Assembly (NCBI GenBank): GCA_947179485.1
Contig: OX359246.1
Coordinates: 8,370,001-8,434,000 of the forward strand
Direction: 5' to 3'
DNA length: 64,000 nucleotides
Source of the DNA: Allacma fusca
Lineage: Eukaryota > Arthropoda > Collembola > Symphypleona > Sminthuridae
Both the position numbers and the translations under genes were made by a program. The notes under the pieces are model-generated. The model worked only from the letters and a program-made list of their open reading frames with translations. It did not search any database and was not told the DNA's origin. Below, piece by piece: positions 22,647 through 35,734 of this stretch; the first letter of the stretch is position 1, and each line of letters starts with the position of its first letter.

Positions 22647-24205
22647 AGGGGAAATTTCCTTTTTGACCAAATTTTAATATACGCCAACAGTGATGATGGT
22701 CCGGAACATCCGAACACATTTCTTGTTTGGGAATAATCTGATTTTTATTTCAGGTCTTCTTTGAGCTTATACATCAGTAAAAAAAATCGAATTGAGAAAA
22801 TTGAGTTGTTTGTGGTCACAAGATCCTCAAGTACTCCCACTATACTCATAGTAAAAGAGACTCACAATCAGCCACACTTAAGGATGCGCTTGCATGCCTT
22901 TCACAATATATGCAGCATTGTTTGCAAAATCAAACTGTGTCATTGCAAACACGTTTCTCGAACTCGAGACTTTAGTGGCTCGTCAATGGAAATCATGTAT
23001 TGAGTACATGACCGGAAACAATTTTAAAGCTTAAATTCCATGCTCCGTTCTTGTATTCTCATATTCTGGACTTTAATTTCCAACCATTTTCCTTGCAAAT
23101 AAGTATTTGCAAAAATATATTTACTCTGATTGGGAAATTTTCCTTTTAACCGCAAATAACACGCAGACAAGTGCTTTACCAACAACATCTCGTTACAATA
23201 CTGCAAATGTAGTGCTTGCAGCCAAACAAATGCATTTTGCTTTTCTGCGAAGTCTTTGGACCGGTGTGATAAAAATTCCCAGCCTAATTATATACCCTAC
23301 ATTAATTTTCTGAAAGAAGCCTTTTCACTGTGATGCATTAAGGTCGAAGTTTAGCTGATTTATTTTGTACGTTTGTTCCTGTACTTTGGATAGCCAAATG
23401 TATAGGTACAAAAACATAGCTGACTTTGCCCTTTGCACTCACAATACTCTTCCATACATTCGCACATAATGTAATATGGGTCTATAATAATTAGGCTGAT
23501 ATACACAGTCCTGTTTTCATGCCTACCCTTTTGTAAGGTATGGGTTACAAAAGGGTGTGAGAAACTTTGAAAGTATTAATTGTCGAGGATGTTCTTTGAC
23601 AGTGAGAACCGGTATCTTATGTGAATTTATACGCTCAGTTCACAGAATCAGAAAGTTCTGGATTTAATTTCAGACTTCACATAATATGACTTGAAGAATG
23701 AATGATATTATCCGGGGGAAGGTTTTTAAGTATGATATTTCTCGTGGATACAGTATTTATTGGTAATTTTATGTATACATATATAATTATATATATAGGT
23801 GTATAAAAGTCTTGTGATAATTCCCCTTGTCACTTAACTTCCCATGGATTTATTGCATTTTGTACAACGGAAAAAACTTGTACTTTTGGAAACCTACGAG
23901 TCTTAATGATCTATAAGGGAAATACACACTATACATTTATGTAGCCATCGGAAAAAGCCCACTGAATACCACATGAAGTTTTAGCTTCCATGAATTGTTG
24001 CCTTAAAACCTGTTAAAATCTAATTCTAATGCTTCTGTTGTGAGCTGCTCACTTGCACACATGCTTTCGAATAGCACTATTGGAAACGTATAGTAAGCTT
24101 GTTGTGATATTTAAAATATCCAAAGGATTCCCTGCAATTTGACCACTGGAACAAAATCCGGGGATAAAGTTTTTAGAAGTAAAATTAACTGCACGTCCCA
24201 GTACC
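22647..24205. other. intergenic upstream of FABP
   Basis: No gene recognised. Contains a perfect 12-bp-stem hairpin (23525-23556) and a TATAAAAG sequence near 23813, which could be a distal promoter if the FABP has an untranslated first exon. Confidence 0.4.
23525..23556. repeat. perfect 12-bp hairpin
   Basis: ACCCTTTTGTAA and its complement TTACAAAAGGGT separated by 8 bases. Confidence 0.8.
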
Positions 24206-24856
24206 ATGAAGGTTGAAGGGAAATACAACTTATCCCGGAGTGAGAATTACGACGCTTACTTGGCTGAGATTGGTAGGGAAAAAAGAATTTCTTTGCATGA
24301 ATTTTAAACTTGATTATTTATAGAAAATTAATCTGATGATGGAATTAATTCCAGGAGTGAGTTATTTTTACCGATGTTTGGCCCCCTCGGTGAAACCTAT
24401 CTTCACAATTACGGAGGAAGGAGGAGTGTGGAAATTCGACGTCAAATCAAGCATCAAAACTACCATCATTAATTTCAAATTGGGAGAGCCCTTTGATGAA
24501 GAAACACCTGACGGGAGAATGTGCAATGTGAGTAATAAATCGGTTTAGCATTTGTGCTTTAATAAATACGCATTTCATGGCCACACCGTTACACTAAGAA
24601 CACAGTGATATGTGTAAATTGTAAATGGTAATATGTACCTCTTGCGTAAATATCAATGTTGACTTCTAAGAATTTTTGTTTGTTTGCACAGTCCACATTT
24701 TTCCAGGAAAGTGAGGACACTTTGAGACAGAAACAAATTTGTCAAGGACGAGAGTACGAAACCATATTTAAATTTGATGAGAAGGAGATGGTCGCTACCC
24801 TGAAAGCTGGGGATGTCACGGCTATTCGTGTTTATGAAAGAATTCCTGAAGATTAA
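24206..24856 (+). CDS. fatty-acid-binding protein (FABP/CRABP family)
   Basis: Exons 24206-24272, 24355-24527 and 24692-24856 give 134 aa, the normal cytosolic FABP length. Exon 1 encodes MKVEGKYNLSRSENYDAYL and ends in the conserved Gly at the classic first intron site. Exon 2 is 173 bp, the size of the canonical FABP exon 2, and carries SVKPIFTI, SSIKTT, FKLGEPFDE and TPDGR. Exon 3 ends in TAIRVYERIPED, with the family R-x-Y fatty-acid carboxylate ligands. The usual third intron is absent. Splice sites: GTAGGG/CCAG and GTGAGT/ACAG, frame kept throughout. The protein folds as a ten-strand beta barrel binding fatty acids or retinoid-like lipids in the cytosol. The first codons are unusual (no MxxFxGxWK at the exact place), but assignment is firm. 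Confidence 0.92.
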
Positions 24857-26522
24857 TAATTTCAGATTTTAAACTCACTACGACCCAAATGAGTTCAAAG
24901 GATTTTTTGAATACTAGTTTGTAATCAGTGGTTATCAACGGAGTGGTATTCTACATTTGTCAAACCAAATTGATGTCACGAGTTGTGTATACATTAATAC
25001 TTGTGTAGCATCTGGATGAGCAGGAATTAAATGGTCAATTTACTGTCTTAAAATATTTTTTCCGCTGATTTCCGTGTCTTCTATAGTTTTAAGCGCATGA
25101 AATTATATTACAATTACTTGGAAAATTAATTAGATATAATTAAATGCACCGGATATCATTAATTAATTGCTGTTCTGTTGTTACAGTTCAGTTGACAATA
25201 ACACTCCCATTAAACACGTGTATTATATAGCATATAAACCATTTATCCTGTATAGTAATTTGTACTCGCGAACATATAAAGCGCGTTTAGGAGAGAGTGC
25301 GATTTTTTTTTGTTTATTATCGTGACATCACGACTCTGAAACGGTCATTTTGTAGTGTTAAGATACGTCCTTTCATTTGCACGAGTGCTAACACAATTAC
25401 AAACACATACATATGTACACCACATATAAATGTTCATTCCTTACTGGGACCAAAATTCATATAATTTCTCCTGTCATTATTTATAATTGTCGTTCAGGTT
25501 CAAATAATTCTTGAAGTATACTTGAATATTTCGACTTGAAGATTACTTGTAATTAATTATAATGAATCGTATGTATGCACATTGTAAATACACAGAAATA
25601 GCCCTGAGGCACAAATACCTAATGGTAAATTTACTGAGCCCATCTCAATTTTAATTTGAGCACAGTTGTTATGCAAATGCTATCTGTAATTTAATGATTT
25701 GGTCTGTGGAAACCGAATATTCTTGGTCATAATGAAATAGCTTTCGTCATTGTCATATAGAATTAATTTGTATATCATGAACTACTTACAATGAAATTTA
25801 GATACTTGGAAAATGCAAGAATAACTTTTCTACATTTAATTTTGGAGTAGGTTCGAGATAGCAATAATTATGTCGCTGCCCGAATTGGTCAGTAATTTAA
25901 CGGTGTCCAAATTTTTGCGACAGAACCAGTGTTTATGGGCAGGTATCGGACGGAAAATATATTTTGTCCGCGTTCCGATTTTCGGGGGTAAGGGACAAGC
26001 GCAGAAATGTTGTCCTCATTCATTATCGAAAAGGAATTCATGTCCTCGATTATAGAGTAAAAGCTCTATAGTCGATGCTATACTATTCTGTATGCAAAAC
26101 TCGCTTGTATTAATTAAATTATTTATTTAAGCACCCAACTTATAAGAAATACTCACAGGGACAGCCCAGTGTAAAGTAATGAGCATTTAATGATTAATTT
26201 ATATAATTAGTCCATATTATTGAAAATAATATTTGAAATCATACGCAAGAATATTTCTCCGAAAATACGTTATGTATAGATGATTGTACCCATTTTGTGT
26301 AATGCTATTTAGTGTTCACCAAAACTTCCTGCTGGAAGTTCGCCCTTGAAGCAAGGAACATGTACATATTTAACAACATTTCATACTTCAAACGACGTTT
26401 ACCCACAGGACAAGATCGTAAGCAATTCTTTACAATTTCATTACTTCAACATGTATATTTTTGGAAGATCCAGTACAGATTTTTTACAACGCCACTGCCA
26501 GACTGGCTCATACAATATAAAA
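24857..26522. other. intergenic, no gene recognised
   Basis: AT-rich spacer with one inverted dispersed-repeat copy (25252-25300); nothing else supported. Confidence 0.5.
25252..25300 (-). repeat. dispersed repeat, inverted partial copy 4
   Basis: TACTCGCGAACATATAAAGC is the reverse complement of the GCTTTATAGGTTCGCGAGTA core of copy 1 (17981), with few changes. Confidence 0.65.
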
Positions 26523-28365
26523 ATGAAGCAATTAGTGTTGCCCTTTCAAAGGAGCAAATCTGCAGAAAAATTCATGCCAATAAGTTGCTTGTTAATAAGG
26601 TTCAGTTCGATCATCAATATCATCCCATACAAATGGAATTTTAAGAATACGATCATACAAGAAAGAAGACCGTTTTCGATCCATAAACTCCACTATTATT
26701 TGGGTTTACTATTTTTGACAATTGATGTACTGTTTCTAGCATTTCGTGTGAGTATCCTAATTAGTCAGTACAGATACCAAAATAACACTAACAGTTTGAA
26801 AAGTGCAGTGAGTGTATTTTCTTTACTGGGATCTAAAATGGCAGCATTATGTATCCACATTATTATTTTATTTCGGGGAAATGATATGACTAATTGTACC
26901 ACCCAGATCTTGCAACTGCGAACCATGTGTAAGCCTTTTATATGCCTGGTGACTTACTGTAACATCTGTATCTGTGGCTATAAAGTAAATTAATCACAGT
27001 ATTTCTTTCGAATTGCAGACAAACTCCAAAAGGATTTTCCTGGTTCCAAAACATTTTCTACTGTTGTTGTTTTGCGATCAGCTCAACTAATATTTTTGGG
27101 CATTATCAGCCCCAACAGGACTCAGTTTTGGTACTCTGTACTGGACGAGAAAATAAAAACCAAATTTATTTATGTCATTCATTGTTTGTTCAATACACAG
27201 TCCTCCCTAATGCAATTTTGCGTTCTTTTCTTGGCCGTAAGCACTCTCTCTTATACCTCAACAATGGAGGCTTTGTTACAGTAAGAAATCAATTTTAAAA
27301 ATATATAATTATTGAAAATATTCAAGTGTCCTCTCGCTACTCAATTAAAGTGCAAATACTTTATTTTTATAGTTATATTTTATATATATAATAATATAAC
27401 ATTATATATCTATATTTGATACATACACGTGCCTAAAGTATCCCACTGGGAGATGCCCTAGTACGTTGATTCTTGGTTTATTTAGTCTTAGATTTTGTAT
27501 GAATTTCGTTACCACCCAGCGGTGTCCCATTTAGTAAAAATCTATCCCCCAAACGTGAGGTTTTAATCCGATGTATCGGCCATTCTCAGTTCTCAGCATA
27601 TCTTCCACATTATGTTTGTAGAATGCAGATCTAACTTTTTCCATAGAATGTTGCTGTTCATTTGGAGACATTCCTTGGTGAATTTTTTGAAATCGTAGGA
27701 CTGTTTACGAAACAAGTAAAAGCAGCGCATTTCGACAGCGTTACTGTACTTAGACCTTAGGAGTGAAATTAATATAAATTCCGTTTAATGGGTATGGACC
27801 CAATTAATTAGGTTTTGTTAAGAAAATAGCACCATATAAGGCCTTGTTTATGATACTTCGTGCTATGATAATTATGGACGGCTCATTATTTGAAAATTAT
27901 AGAAATGGAAATGTAAGTGACATCCAACTACAGAAGCTCCTCAGCTACAGACAAGCCCAGGTGCTTTCGGTTTATTTTGGAAAAAGCTTTGCAGCCTGCG
28001 TGGTAACTCTGATGGCGGTTAGCCCAGCGTTATGCGTTGTTTACTCCTATGGAAGCATTCGATTCTACGAAACACTGGACTGGAATGTTTACCTTTACAT
28101 GCCCTTGTCATTATTCATTGTAGTGCTCTTCATGTGGTCTTTTTTGCCTGAATTGGGAAGACAACCGGAGCTGTCGGAAAATGCAAGATTTAAGTATTTC
28201 CAAGCGAATGAACAGTCAACTCGTTTAAACACTGTTCAAAGTAGAATATTTAAAAACTCGTGTCAAACTATTTCATGTCTAAAGATAAGGGGGACCTTCT
28301 TTCTAGCTATTTTACGATTCATTGTGTTTCAAACCACGCGACTACTCATTGTAACAACTAAGTAA
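26523..28365 (+). CDS. gustatory receptor-like chemoreceptor, 376 aa
   Basis: Three exons: 26523-26928, 27019-27280, 27903-28365; introns of 90 and 622 bp, phases 1 and 2, with GTAAGC/TTGCAG and GTAAGA/TTATAG sites. The ATG at 26523 aligns with that of the paralogue at 30853. Hydrophobic helices recur through the protein (for example LHYYLGLLFLTIDVLFLAF, SVFSLLGSKMAALCIHIIIL, YMPLSLFIVVLFMWSFL) and the C-terminus is GTFFLAILRFIVFQTTRLLI. This end resembles that of the GR at 7707 (GTTLTFFKL ...), which supports a common superfamily. Assigned to GR-like receptors by length, topology and the paralogous pair, not by a diagnostic motif. It converges tail-to-tail with its minus-strand twin 1.2 kb downstream. 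Confidence 0.7.
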
Positions 28366-29537
28366 TGACCAAGGAGGTTACAGCAGGGTTAAGAATTTGT
28401 AAAACTAAAAAAATAAATAAAAAAAAATTAAAATAATTTTTGATTTTCCAATCTGAATCTGACGTCCCTGCTAAAAGGTTCATGACTCATTTTAAGCATT
28501 GATTAATGGTAAATAGTAAGTAAATATTACTGTTAAATTGTTATAAATTAATGTAATTAAATAAAATTACTCTGAATATTTTCTAGGGTAGAGTCAGCGC
28601 TATATAAACCCATCTCTTTGGCGTCCACTCCTAACTACACCGTTACGTATGTGGTATGTGATGTCCGATTCCACTCTTCTTTTTTTCCTTTTGCTCTCCG
28701 TTGTAACTCTTTTGAACATATAATAAGATGCATTAATTTGCAGGCTATACCTTTCATTAGTAGCTTCTCCCCAACTACAAGCAGGAGCGTGTAGCTCATT
28801 TTAGATTAACAAGGTGGAGGTACTACCGTAACTTTTTTAATATGAACTTGTTCTCGTCCCCTCTTCGAGGTTTCCTTAGCATTCCTCTATACCAAAAATG
28901 CTATTGTGGCGTCAGACTCTGTCGAAGGCTCTGGCCGTCAGAGCTTTTGGGAAATGCTATTTTAACATTAGACCAATGAATTGAGCCAGGGCACTGAAAA
29001 TTTTACGAAATTGCAAGGAGAATCTAAAATAATCTAAGAACCTTGAATAATTTGGTCTTAAACTTTTCTCTCCCAAACAGTTGTTGGTAAAATAATTGAA
29101 GGACCAACTCTCTCGTGAGTATCTGTACACAGACTTTCCTTGACCGACCCTTTTTCATTAATTTAGCCTTTTTGCTTCCCAGTGCGAATAGACTTGGAAA
29201 GGAAGATAGTAGAAAACACAATTCTAGAACTTTTATTATAATTACAAGAAATTAAAGTGGTTCTTTCGCACCAAAGAATCCTAATATGTAAACACTTTTT
29301 TCTTACAACATCCCCCATCCTTGCTGCCCAATCAAATTACATGAAAAGAACATTAAGCATAACTTACATTGCACATAACAACTTCAAACAAATAATAATA
29401 ATGTTACACTGTGGCAACCAAGATTCATTCTCCTTATAGCAGCCCCAATTTCATCTCCCATTACTTCTCTTTGTCATACACTTCAGCTGCCACAATGCCT
29501 CAGGAAGAAATAAGTCCATCAGCTACAAGTTATGTCA
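28366..29537. other. intergenic between convergent GRs
   Basis: AATAAA-rich sequence just after the plus-strand GR stop is consistent with its polyadenylation; no further gene. Confidence 0.5.
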
Positions 29538-30853
29538 TTACATGCTTGTTGCAATCAGTAATCGTGTAGTGTTAAATACAATGAAGCGTAAAATAGATAA
29601 GAAAAATATTCTTGGGAATCGTAGACAGGAAATTCTTCGACAGGAATTTCTCATTACTCTACTTTGCACAACGTTATAATACGTGGGTTGCTGTTGGTGG
29701 TTCCAATGGAAATACTTGGCCCTTGCCTTGTATGAAATCTCCCGCTGTTTCCCCATATCAGACAGAAAATACCACGTGAACAACAGAGTTACGAACAACG
29801 TGAAGGGCATGTGAGCGTAAACTTTCCAGTCCAGTGTTTCATAGTACCGAATGCTTCCGTACGTATAAACCACGCACAAAATCGGACTCATCGTTAAAAG
29901 ATGCGCGACGCAGGTTGCAAAACTTTTACCAAAATAGATCGAAAGCACCTGAGCTTCCCTATAGCTAAATAGTTTCAATCTTTGATTTCCTTTCAGAGTC
30001 CCACTTCTGTAATAGTTAAAATTTGAAATAAAACCATTTATTCGCAAAACAGTCTCAATCAAAGAGCGTACGAAAAAACAAAACCAAATGCTTACTCCAG
30101 CACGGCCTCCAATGTTGAGGTATACGACAGGCTATTTACCACCAGGAACAGAATACCAAAGCGCATGAGAGAAACTTGAGTACTGTACATAAAATGAAGG
30201 GCAAATATCCATTTGGACTTTATTTTCTCATCCAGTAGGGAATACCAAAATTGGATCTTATTTGGTCTCCTTATGCTCAAAAATATCATTTGAGCTGCTC
30301 GGAGAATAAAAATAGTTGGGAATATCTTTGCTGCTGGAAAATCCTTCCTGAGGTTATCTGGAAGAATTTTTAAAGAATTTGGACCCAATATAACCCCTTT
30401 TGTTATGTAATAATAAACTCATCAGTAGATTAGTACCAATATGAAAATCTTACAGAATCTTTTAAGTCGAAACATCTGATTGTTAAAAATAGCGAAATCG
30501 TTCCCGTGGAATAATACATGTACGTGAACAATTAGTGCTGCAACTTTCGAACCCAGGATCGAAACCAGGTTAACTGCATTTCCCAAACTAACTCTGTTTT
30601 GTCCCTTAAAATTGTCTTCGTACAGGATTCCCATCCGAACGGTCAAAAATAATACGTCTACTAATAACAACAGCAATCCGATATAATAATGCTGTTTTTT
30701 CCACGAGGACAATTTTCGTCCCTGCAAAATTTCCCTTTCACAATTCCATTTATATGGGATGATATTGGAAATTGCACTGGTCCGGATTATTAAGCAGCTA
30801 ATGGGCATAAATTTTTTTCCACACCTTCTTGTCTTCGTACACAAGGACAGCAT
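29538..30853 (-). CDS. gustatory receptor-like chemoreceptor, 376 aa
   Basis: Exons on the minus strand: 30853-30454, 30357-30096, 30006-29538; introns 96 and 89 bp, phases 1 and 2. The middle exon is 262 bp in both this gene and the plus-strand copy, and both proteins are 376 aa. Shared landmarks include KFMPISCL, NIIPYKWN, RAAQMIFLSI, QFWYSLLDEKIK, YREAQVLSIYFGKSFA, YGSIRYYETLDW and LRFIVFNTTRLLI. The start ATG at 30853 aligns in the pair. All splice sites are GT-AG and the frame is intact, so the gene appears functional. Arose by an inverted duplication with the copy at 26523. Multi-pass membrane chemoreceptor; ligand unknown. Confidence 0.72.
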
Positions 30854-32432
30854 TTCTTTCGTTTTGATTCTCCCACGTACATGTATTGTCTCTAGAAAAT
30901 ACCCACAACCTAAAGATCCAGAAATATTTATTTTATTGTGGGCAACCCGCTGTAAAATAGAACGGACATTGGGAATTATTACAAATAAATGGTTTTGTTA
31001 CCGAAATATTTCCAATAATTGACACTTGAATTTAATTTTCATTTGGAACCTTATATTAATTAAATGGAAACTCACGATTTAATGCCCACGTGGGCTTCAT
31101 CCATAATTCCATTTATTTGATTTTAATTTTATTACATACATCAGTATGATTGTGAGTAAACTTCCTGTGAGGAATTAGTCAAATTTCGAACATTTTAAGG
31201 GGTACATCGAATCATTGAACTCCACCATGTGACAAGCAATCCCAAGAGGTAGGTATTTGACGTCCCAACGAGAATTCAATTTCACTAATAACGAGGAAGC
31301 ATTTGAATGCTACTAATCAAAAATGATTATTTAATAAACTGCCATAAACAAATCCGTTTAAGAGTAATCAAATAGTTTCATTTAAATCAAATTTCCCTGA
31401 TTTGCGATAATACTGCAAGTTTCCAATAGTTGGAATAATGTGAATAATTATTATATTTCCTCAATCTTTCCCTGTCTTACCTGACCCCTATAGCCTGGAA
31501 GTTAGAATCTAGCACCCACGAAATATTAATCAATTTAATATGTACATAAATAACTCACAAAAAATTGCTTACTCATTTTTGAGTTGAATCATTATTGATT
31601 GTATTGGTTAAAGAGTGTATAAATACTAAACACTGGAAATTTAATTAGCGACACAAAATATTCTATTTGCAATGAATTCACATTTAATTTCAATGCCATT
31701 ATTTTTAGAATCTATGCATAAATTACATTTAGTAGACACCAGATGTTTATATACAGATTTATGTATTTAAGTACCATTGTAGTAGCAAATAAACTTTAGA
31801 CCATGTCCGATTAAATTAATGACGAGCCTATATTCCCCCGCAAAGCATATACATACATACATACATATATGTTATCTAATCAAGCAAAAGAAATGGTACA
31901 GAAAGTGTATTTCCTCTACGAAAGAAGCAATAATTACGGTTGAAGTCCCAACATTTATGCATGTAACTTAAATCTTATTAAATACAATGAGCAAAAAAAA
32001 TTATATCTTAAAATCTTATTTAGTATCCAGTACAATAAAAAAAACTTTCTACTCATCACATTATTGTCATAAGCACTTATTACTTCCTTGAATTCTCGGG
32101 AAACAAATCTCTATAGTCATAAAACCCAGAGATGAAATTTCTAATTATTGCAGTCGTTTTATTTATGGAAGTCATAATTAATGCTAATAGCTTTATATTT
32201 TGAATAATTTGCTCATAATTTATCCAAGAGACTGTCTCTGCTTGTTTTGATCACATCACTATATTTAAAGAGTCCAATTTGGGTATAAATACCATCCTGG
32301 AAATTACATTATTACAAATTCTGAAGAATCTCAGCTGGAGAAATTATTTCCAGTGATAGTTTTGCACTCAGGATTATTTCCGTAATTTTAAGACCACCCC
32401 TGTCAAATTTATGTCATCTTTCGAGACCAAAA
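30854..32432. other. intergenic with a stray signal-peptide-like ORF
   Basis: Mostly AT-rich. A 23-codon ORF near 32132 (MKFLIIAVVLFMEVIINANS) resembles a signal peptide exon, but no partner exon or donor was found. Confidence 0.4.
32284..32291 (+). promoter_or_regulatory. TATA box of the Kazal gene
   Basis: TATAAATA 142 bp upstream of the ATG, in a GC-poor context with no ORF; suits a short 5' UTR. Confidence 0.5.
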
Positions 32433-32825
32433 ATGAACCCAAAATTAATTTTTGCTCTGATACTCTTCCTGGCTGCTGCGACAATCATCGTAGCTCAACC
32501 TGGGGGTCGTTCTGACTGCAGAACAGGAACATCAGCCGCTTGTCACTGTCCCAGAAATTATAAACCCGTTTGTGGTACCAACAAGCAGACCTACAGCAAT
32601 GAATGCAATCTGAAGTGTGACAATATCTGCAACCGTAGTAAGTATTTATCTGTACTTCAATTTAAAATTCTATTATTTAGAATATTTTTATAAAATAAAT
32701 AATAAAGGAAGAATTCTCAGAGATTCTTCCGTTATACACTAAAGAACAATATTTTAATCAAATATTCTCACCCTATTTCAGAAATTAGAGTGGACTACAA
32801 CGGACCTTGTAAACGTCGGAACTGA
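32433..32825 (+). CDS. secreted Kazal-type serine protease inhibitor
   Basis: Exons 32433-32637 and 32782-32825 (intron 144 bp, GTAAGT/TTTCAG, phase 1) encode 82 aa. The signal peptide is about 21 residues (MNPKLIFALILFLAAATIIV). A single Kazal domain follows, with the diagnostic spacing C-x7-C-x10-C-x3-C (CPRNYKPVCG, TNKQTYSNEC, NLKC). Two additional cysteines (eight in all) suggest an extra disulfide. The residue in the P1 position, second after the second core cysteine of the domain, is Arg, which in this family predicts trypsin-like targets. Ends in a basic tail CKRRN. Likely an extracellular or haemolymph protease inhibitor. Confidence 0.93.
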
Positions 32826-33618
32826 AGATAACAAACATGCTCTACTTCACTCGTTTCAAACCTGTTTTTGAGAGAACTTGTAATAGATAAGTTCGTTGAA
32901 AGCATTAATAATTCTATAAAAATTCAAAGCCCAAAATTATGATTAAAAAACTTGCAGCATTTTATGTCAATCCTTAAAAGTTTATTTTCCATTAATACAA
33001 ACTGATAAAAATAAAATACGATTTACTGTTTCTAATCCTAACTTTTTTCTGTAATAATAATTATGATACAAGTTACCACGTGTCACAAATAGGAATCTCA
33101 TGTAATTATATCCATTCGATATTACAAGGCTTTCCTGTAAATTTATTGACAGGATTACACTGCCCTTCAGGTCAAAAAATATTCAATTCAACTGATAATT
33201 ACTATTTTGGGCCTGAAAGGAAATGCAATGTCATACATATAATTGTAAATTGTAGTTGAAGCCTATAATTTATTTACACTTTGCACAATACACTGGAAAT
33301 CTTCCCTCCTTCCACTGATTATGAATATTCTCATGCGTAAAAGCTAAAACATTATTCCTGATACGAAGTTCAAGAGCAGTGTTTACTGCACTATTTGAAA
33401 ATAGAAATAAACAAGTGTTATCGTTTATTGCGGATATTCTCATGCAGGAAGTTTACCGTTCGCTTGCTCCTATAGTAATTACTTATCAAATTTATTCCTA
33501 TAAAAGGCTGGGATTGTCAATCCTCACAAATATTATGAACAAAAATTGTAAGCAATTTATTACCCTCTACCCTCGCTTCGCAGTGGCAATTAGTGAGTGA
33601 AGCAAGTTCCAGTTTAAA
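32826..33618. other. intergenic, no gene recognised
   Basis: 3' flank of the Kazal gene; ORFs present are short and without features. Confidence 0.5.
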
Positions 33619-33811
33619 ATGATCCTCAGAATTTTCTTTGTACTTCTTGGTCTGGCCGTAGTAACCATGGAATTAGGTGATTTTACAGAAATTCTAATTT
33701 TTTTCTTCATATAATTACATTCTTCAAATAGGGATAATTAAAAATAAATTACTTTCGTCTAAAATCCGCAAGATCTCCCAGCCAGAGAGCAGAAACGGAT
33801 TCTGGAGTTGA
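33619..33811 (+). CDS. putative 45-aa secreted cationic peptide
   Basis: Proposed exons 33619-33676 and 33732-33811 (55-bp intron, donor GTGATT, acceptor AAATAG, phase 1). The product has a strongly hydrophobic 19-residue leader (MILRIFFVLLGLAVVTMEL) and a short mature part beginning GIIKNKLLSSKIRKIS, which is basic and amphipathic if helical. The frame stays open through the junction, but the donor is weak and no homologue is recognised, so it is a hypothesis. It sits 0.8 kb downstream of the secreted Kazal inhibitor. If unspliced, the ORF reads through the donor and ends a few codons later as leader only. Confidence 0.35.
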
Positions 33812-35734
33812 TATCGTGGGGCGAAGTGAGACCCAGCTTGACAAATTTCCTTCTATTTTGGACTTGAGTAATTATTATTGGTTCCTGAAAAAAACGAGTC
33901 ATAAGCCCAAAATCCTATGAAAATAAAGGTACATTTTCCATTGTCCCACAAATATCTATTTGTACATGGACAAGTTTACACAGTGGGAACTTTCTACAGG
34001 AACAGCTTGGAAATGTGTAAAATTATTTTAATTAAATGCTCATGTACTGTAAACATTTTGATACACATGAATTACATATGTATGTACATACATTTCTCGA
34101 CTGTCAACACAAACTCCTTACAAAGTGACTTCATTCGACAGTATTTACTCCTGAAATAATTAATTTAAATATATGTAACTGCTACTACCTGAGCAGAGTC
34201 AAGTGTCTAAATGAAATCAATGATTATTTATTGCACTCAAAGGGAAACCGGTTGTCAGGTCTAAATTTGTCCGTAGCAATAAATCATTGTTTAATTTAAA
34301 TACAAAATTTTTTTCTAACTGTGCATCCATAGTGACACATCTGTAGATGTCTATGGACTCTCAGATGTGTCTTGACACAATGAGTTTCCATACACAGGAT
34401 TTCTGAAAAAAATCCCTGATTTCTTTCCATATTTAATTTCAAGACTCAGCATGGAGCTGGACGGCCTTGTAAGAATAAATTTGCCACACAGGCCTAATAT
34501 ACCTGACCACAGACGTTGAGGGGAGCCTCCGCTAGTATACACATGGGTCCACGTACATATATAATTATGTACATACTAAAAGAAAAGTGAATACGTTGAT
34601 TGATACAGTTTTCCAAAACTTGACAAATGATAATTTAATTCATGGATTTTAATATGCAAACGTGCATCCCGAGTGATCAGGAATTGAGCGAACCAGAAAT
34701 TAGAGCTAAAAATTCCTACATTTCTCATCCGTATGCCAATAGCTTATATATAACTTAAACAATAAGAAGTATAGGATGAGAGTCATTGAAAATGAGTCAT
34801 TTTTGATTGATCACTTGAAAATTGTGTGCAATAAAAAAAATTGTGCATGCGTCATCAGAACTCAGAAGCCGATGACAGGGAAAATCACATGAAGTAAAAA
34901 TATTCCCATAATGTTTTGCTTCTTGAAAATCCTGTTTTCTCCTGCAAAACGCACACGGAAATTAGCTTGCCCTTTTTTATTACTTGGATCTGTACATATG
35001 TATATGTAGATATTGAACAAGAACGTGATTATGTTTACATACAGGAAAATTGATTTCTTCAAGAAGATTATGATTAGTCTAACAAGCTGTCAAAACTGAG
35101 CTCAAAAACATTTCCCCGTCAATTTCTCATAACTTTCTGGTAATCATGTGTCAACGGACCTGTAGTACCTCCAATAAATGTTTTCATGCTGAGTTTTAAA
35201 TTGTGAAATTGAAAGTGGAGGGAATATGTATTTATTTTTGAAAGCCCTATAGTCATGACAATAAAAGGTATAATAATTACTGTAAAACAAAACATAAGGC
35301 TTCCCCAGGGATGCTCATCTTCGTAGAATGACGTTTCTGTTATTGATATTGTATATGTACATATATGTTAGAGGGTAAGAACTAGAATGGGGTTAATAAA
35401 AAGTTGAGAGTGAAACGTTCGGCTTTAAATCTGCACGATCCTTAAATGGTTAGAAATTATTTTATGAAAAAGAAGCACAAGTGTTTGTATGGGTACATAT
35501 GTAATTTATGGAGATTATTTGTACGGAAAAGTTATAACATATGTAATGTATATTATAGGTAATATATGCAAAAAAAAAAGGAATTGTGTGTGTAGTCAAA
35601 TCTTTTTTTGAGGCCAGATATTTTATTTTGGAATTACTCCGTATAATAAATTACGTTTAAATAAAATCGGAAATGTGAAGATGTTGTTGAGATCTTTTCG
35701 GAACCGTTAGGAGGGATTGTCATCATTGTGACAT
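33812..35734. other. intergenic, no gene recognised
   Basis: AT-rich spacer up to the 3' end of the glycine-rich gene; nothing supported. Confidence 0.5.
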
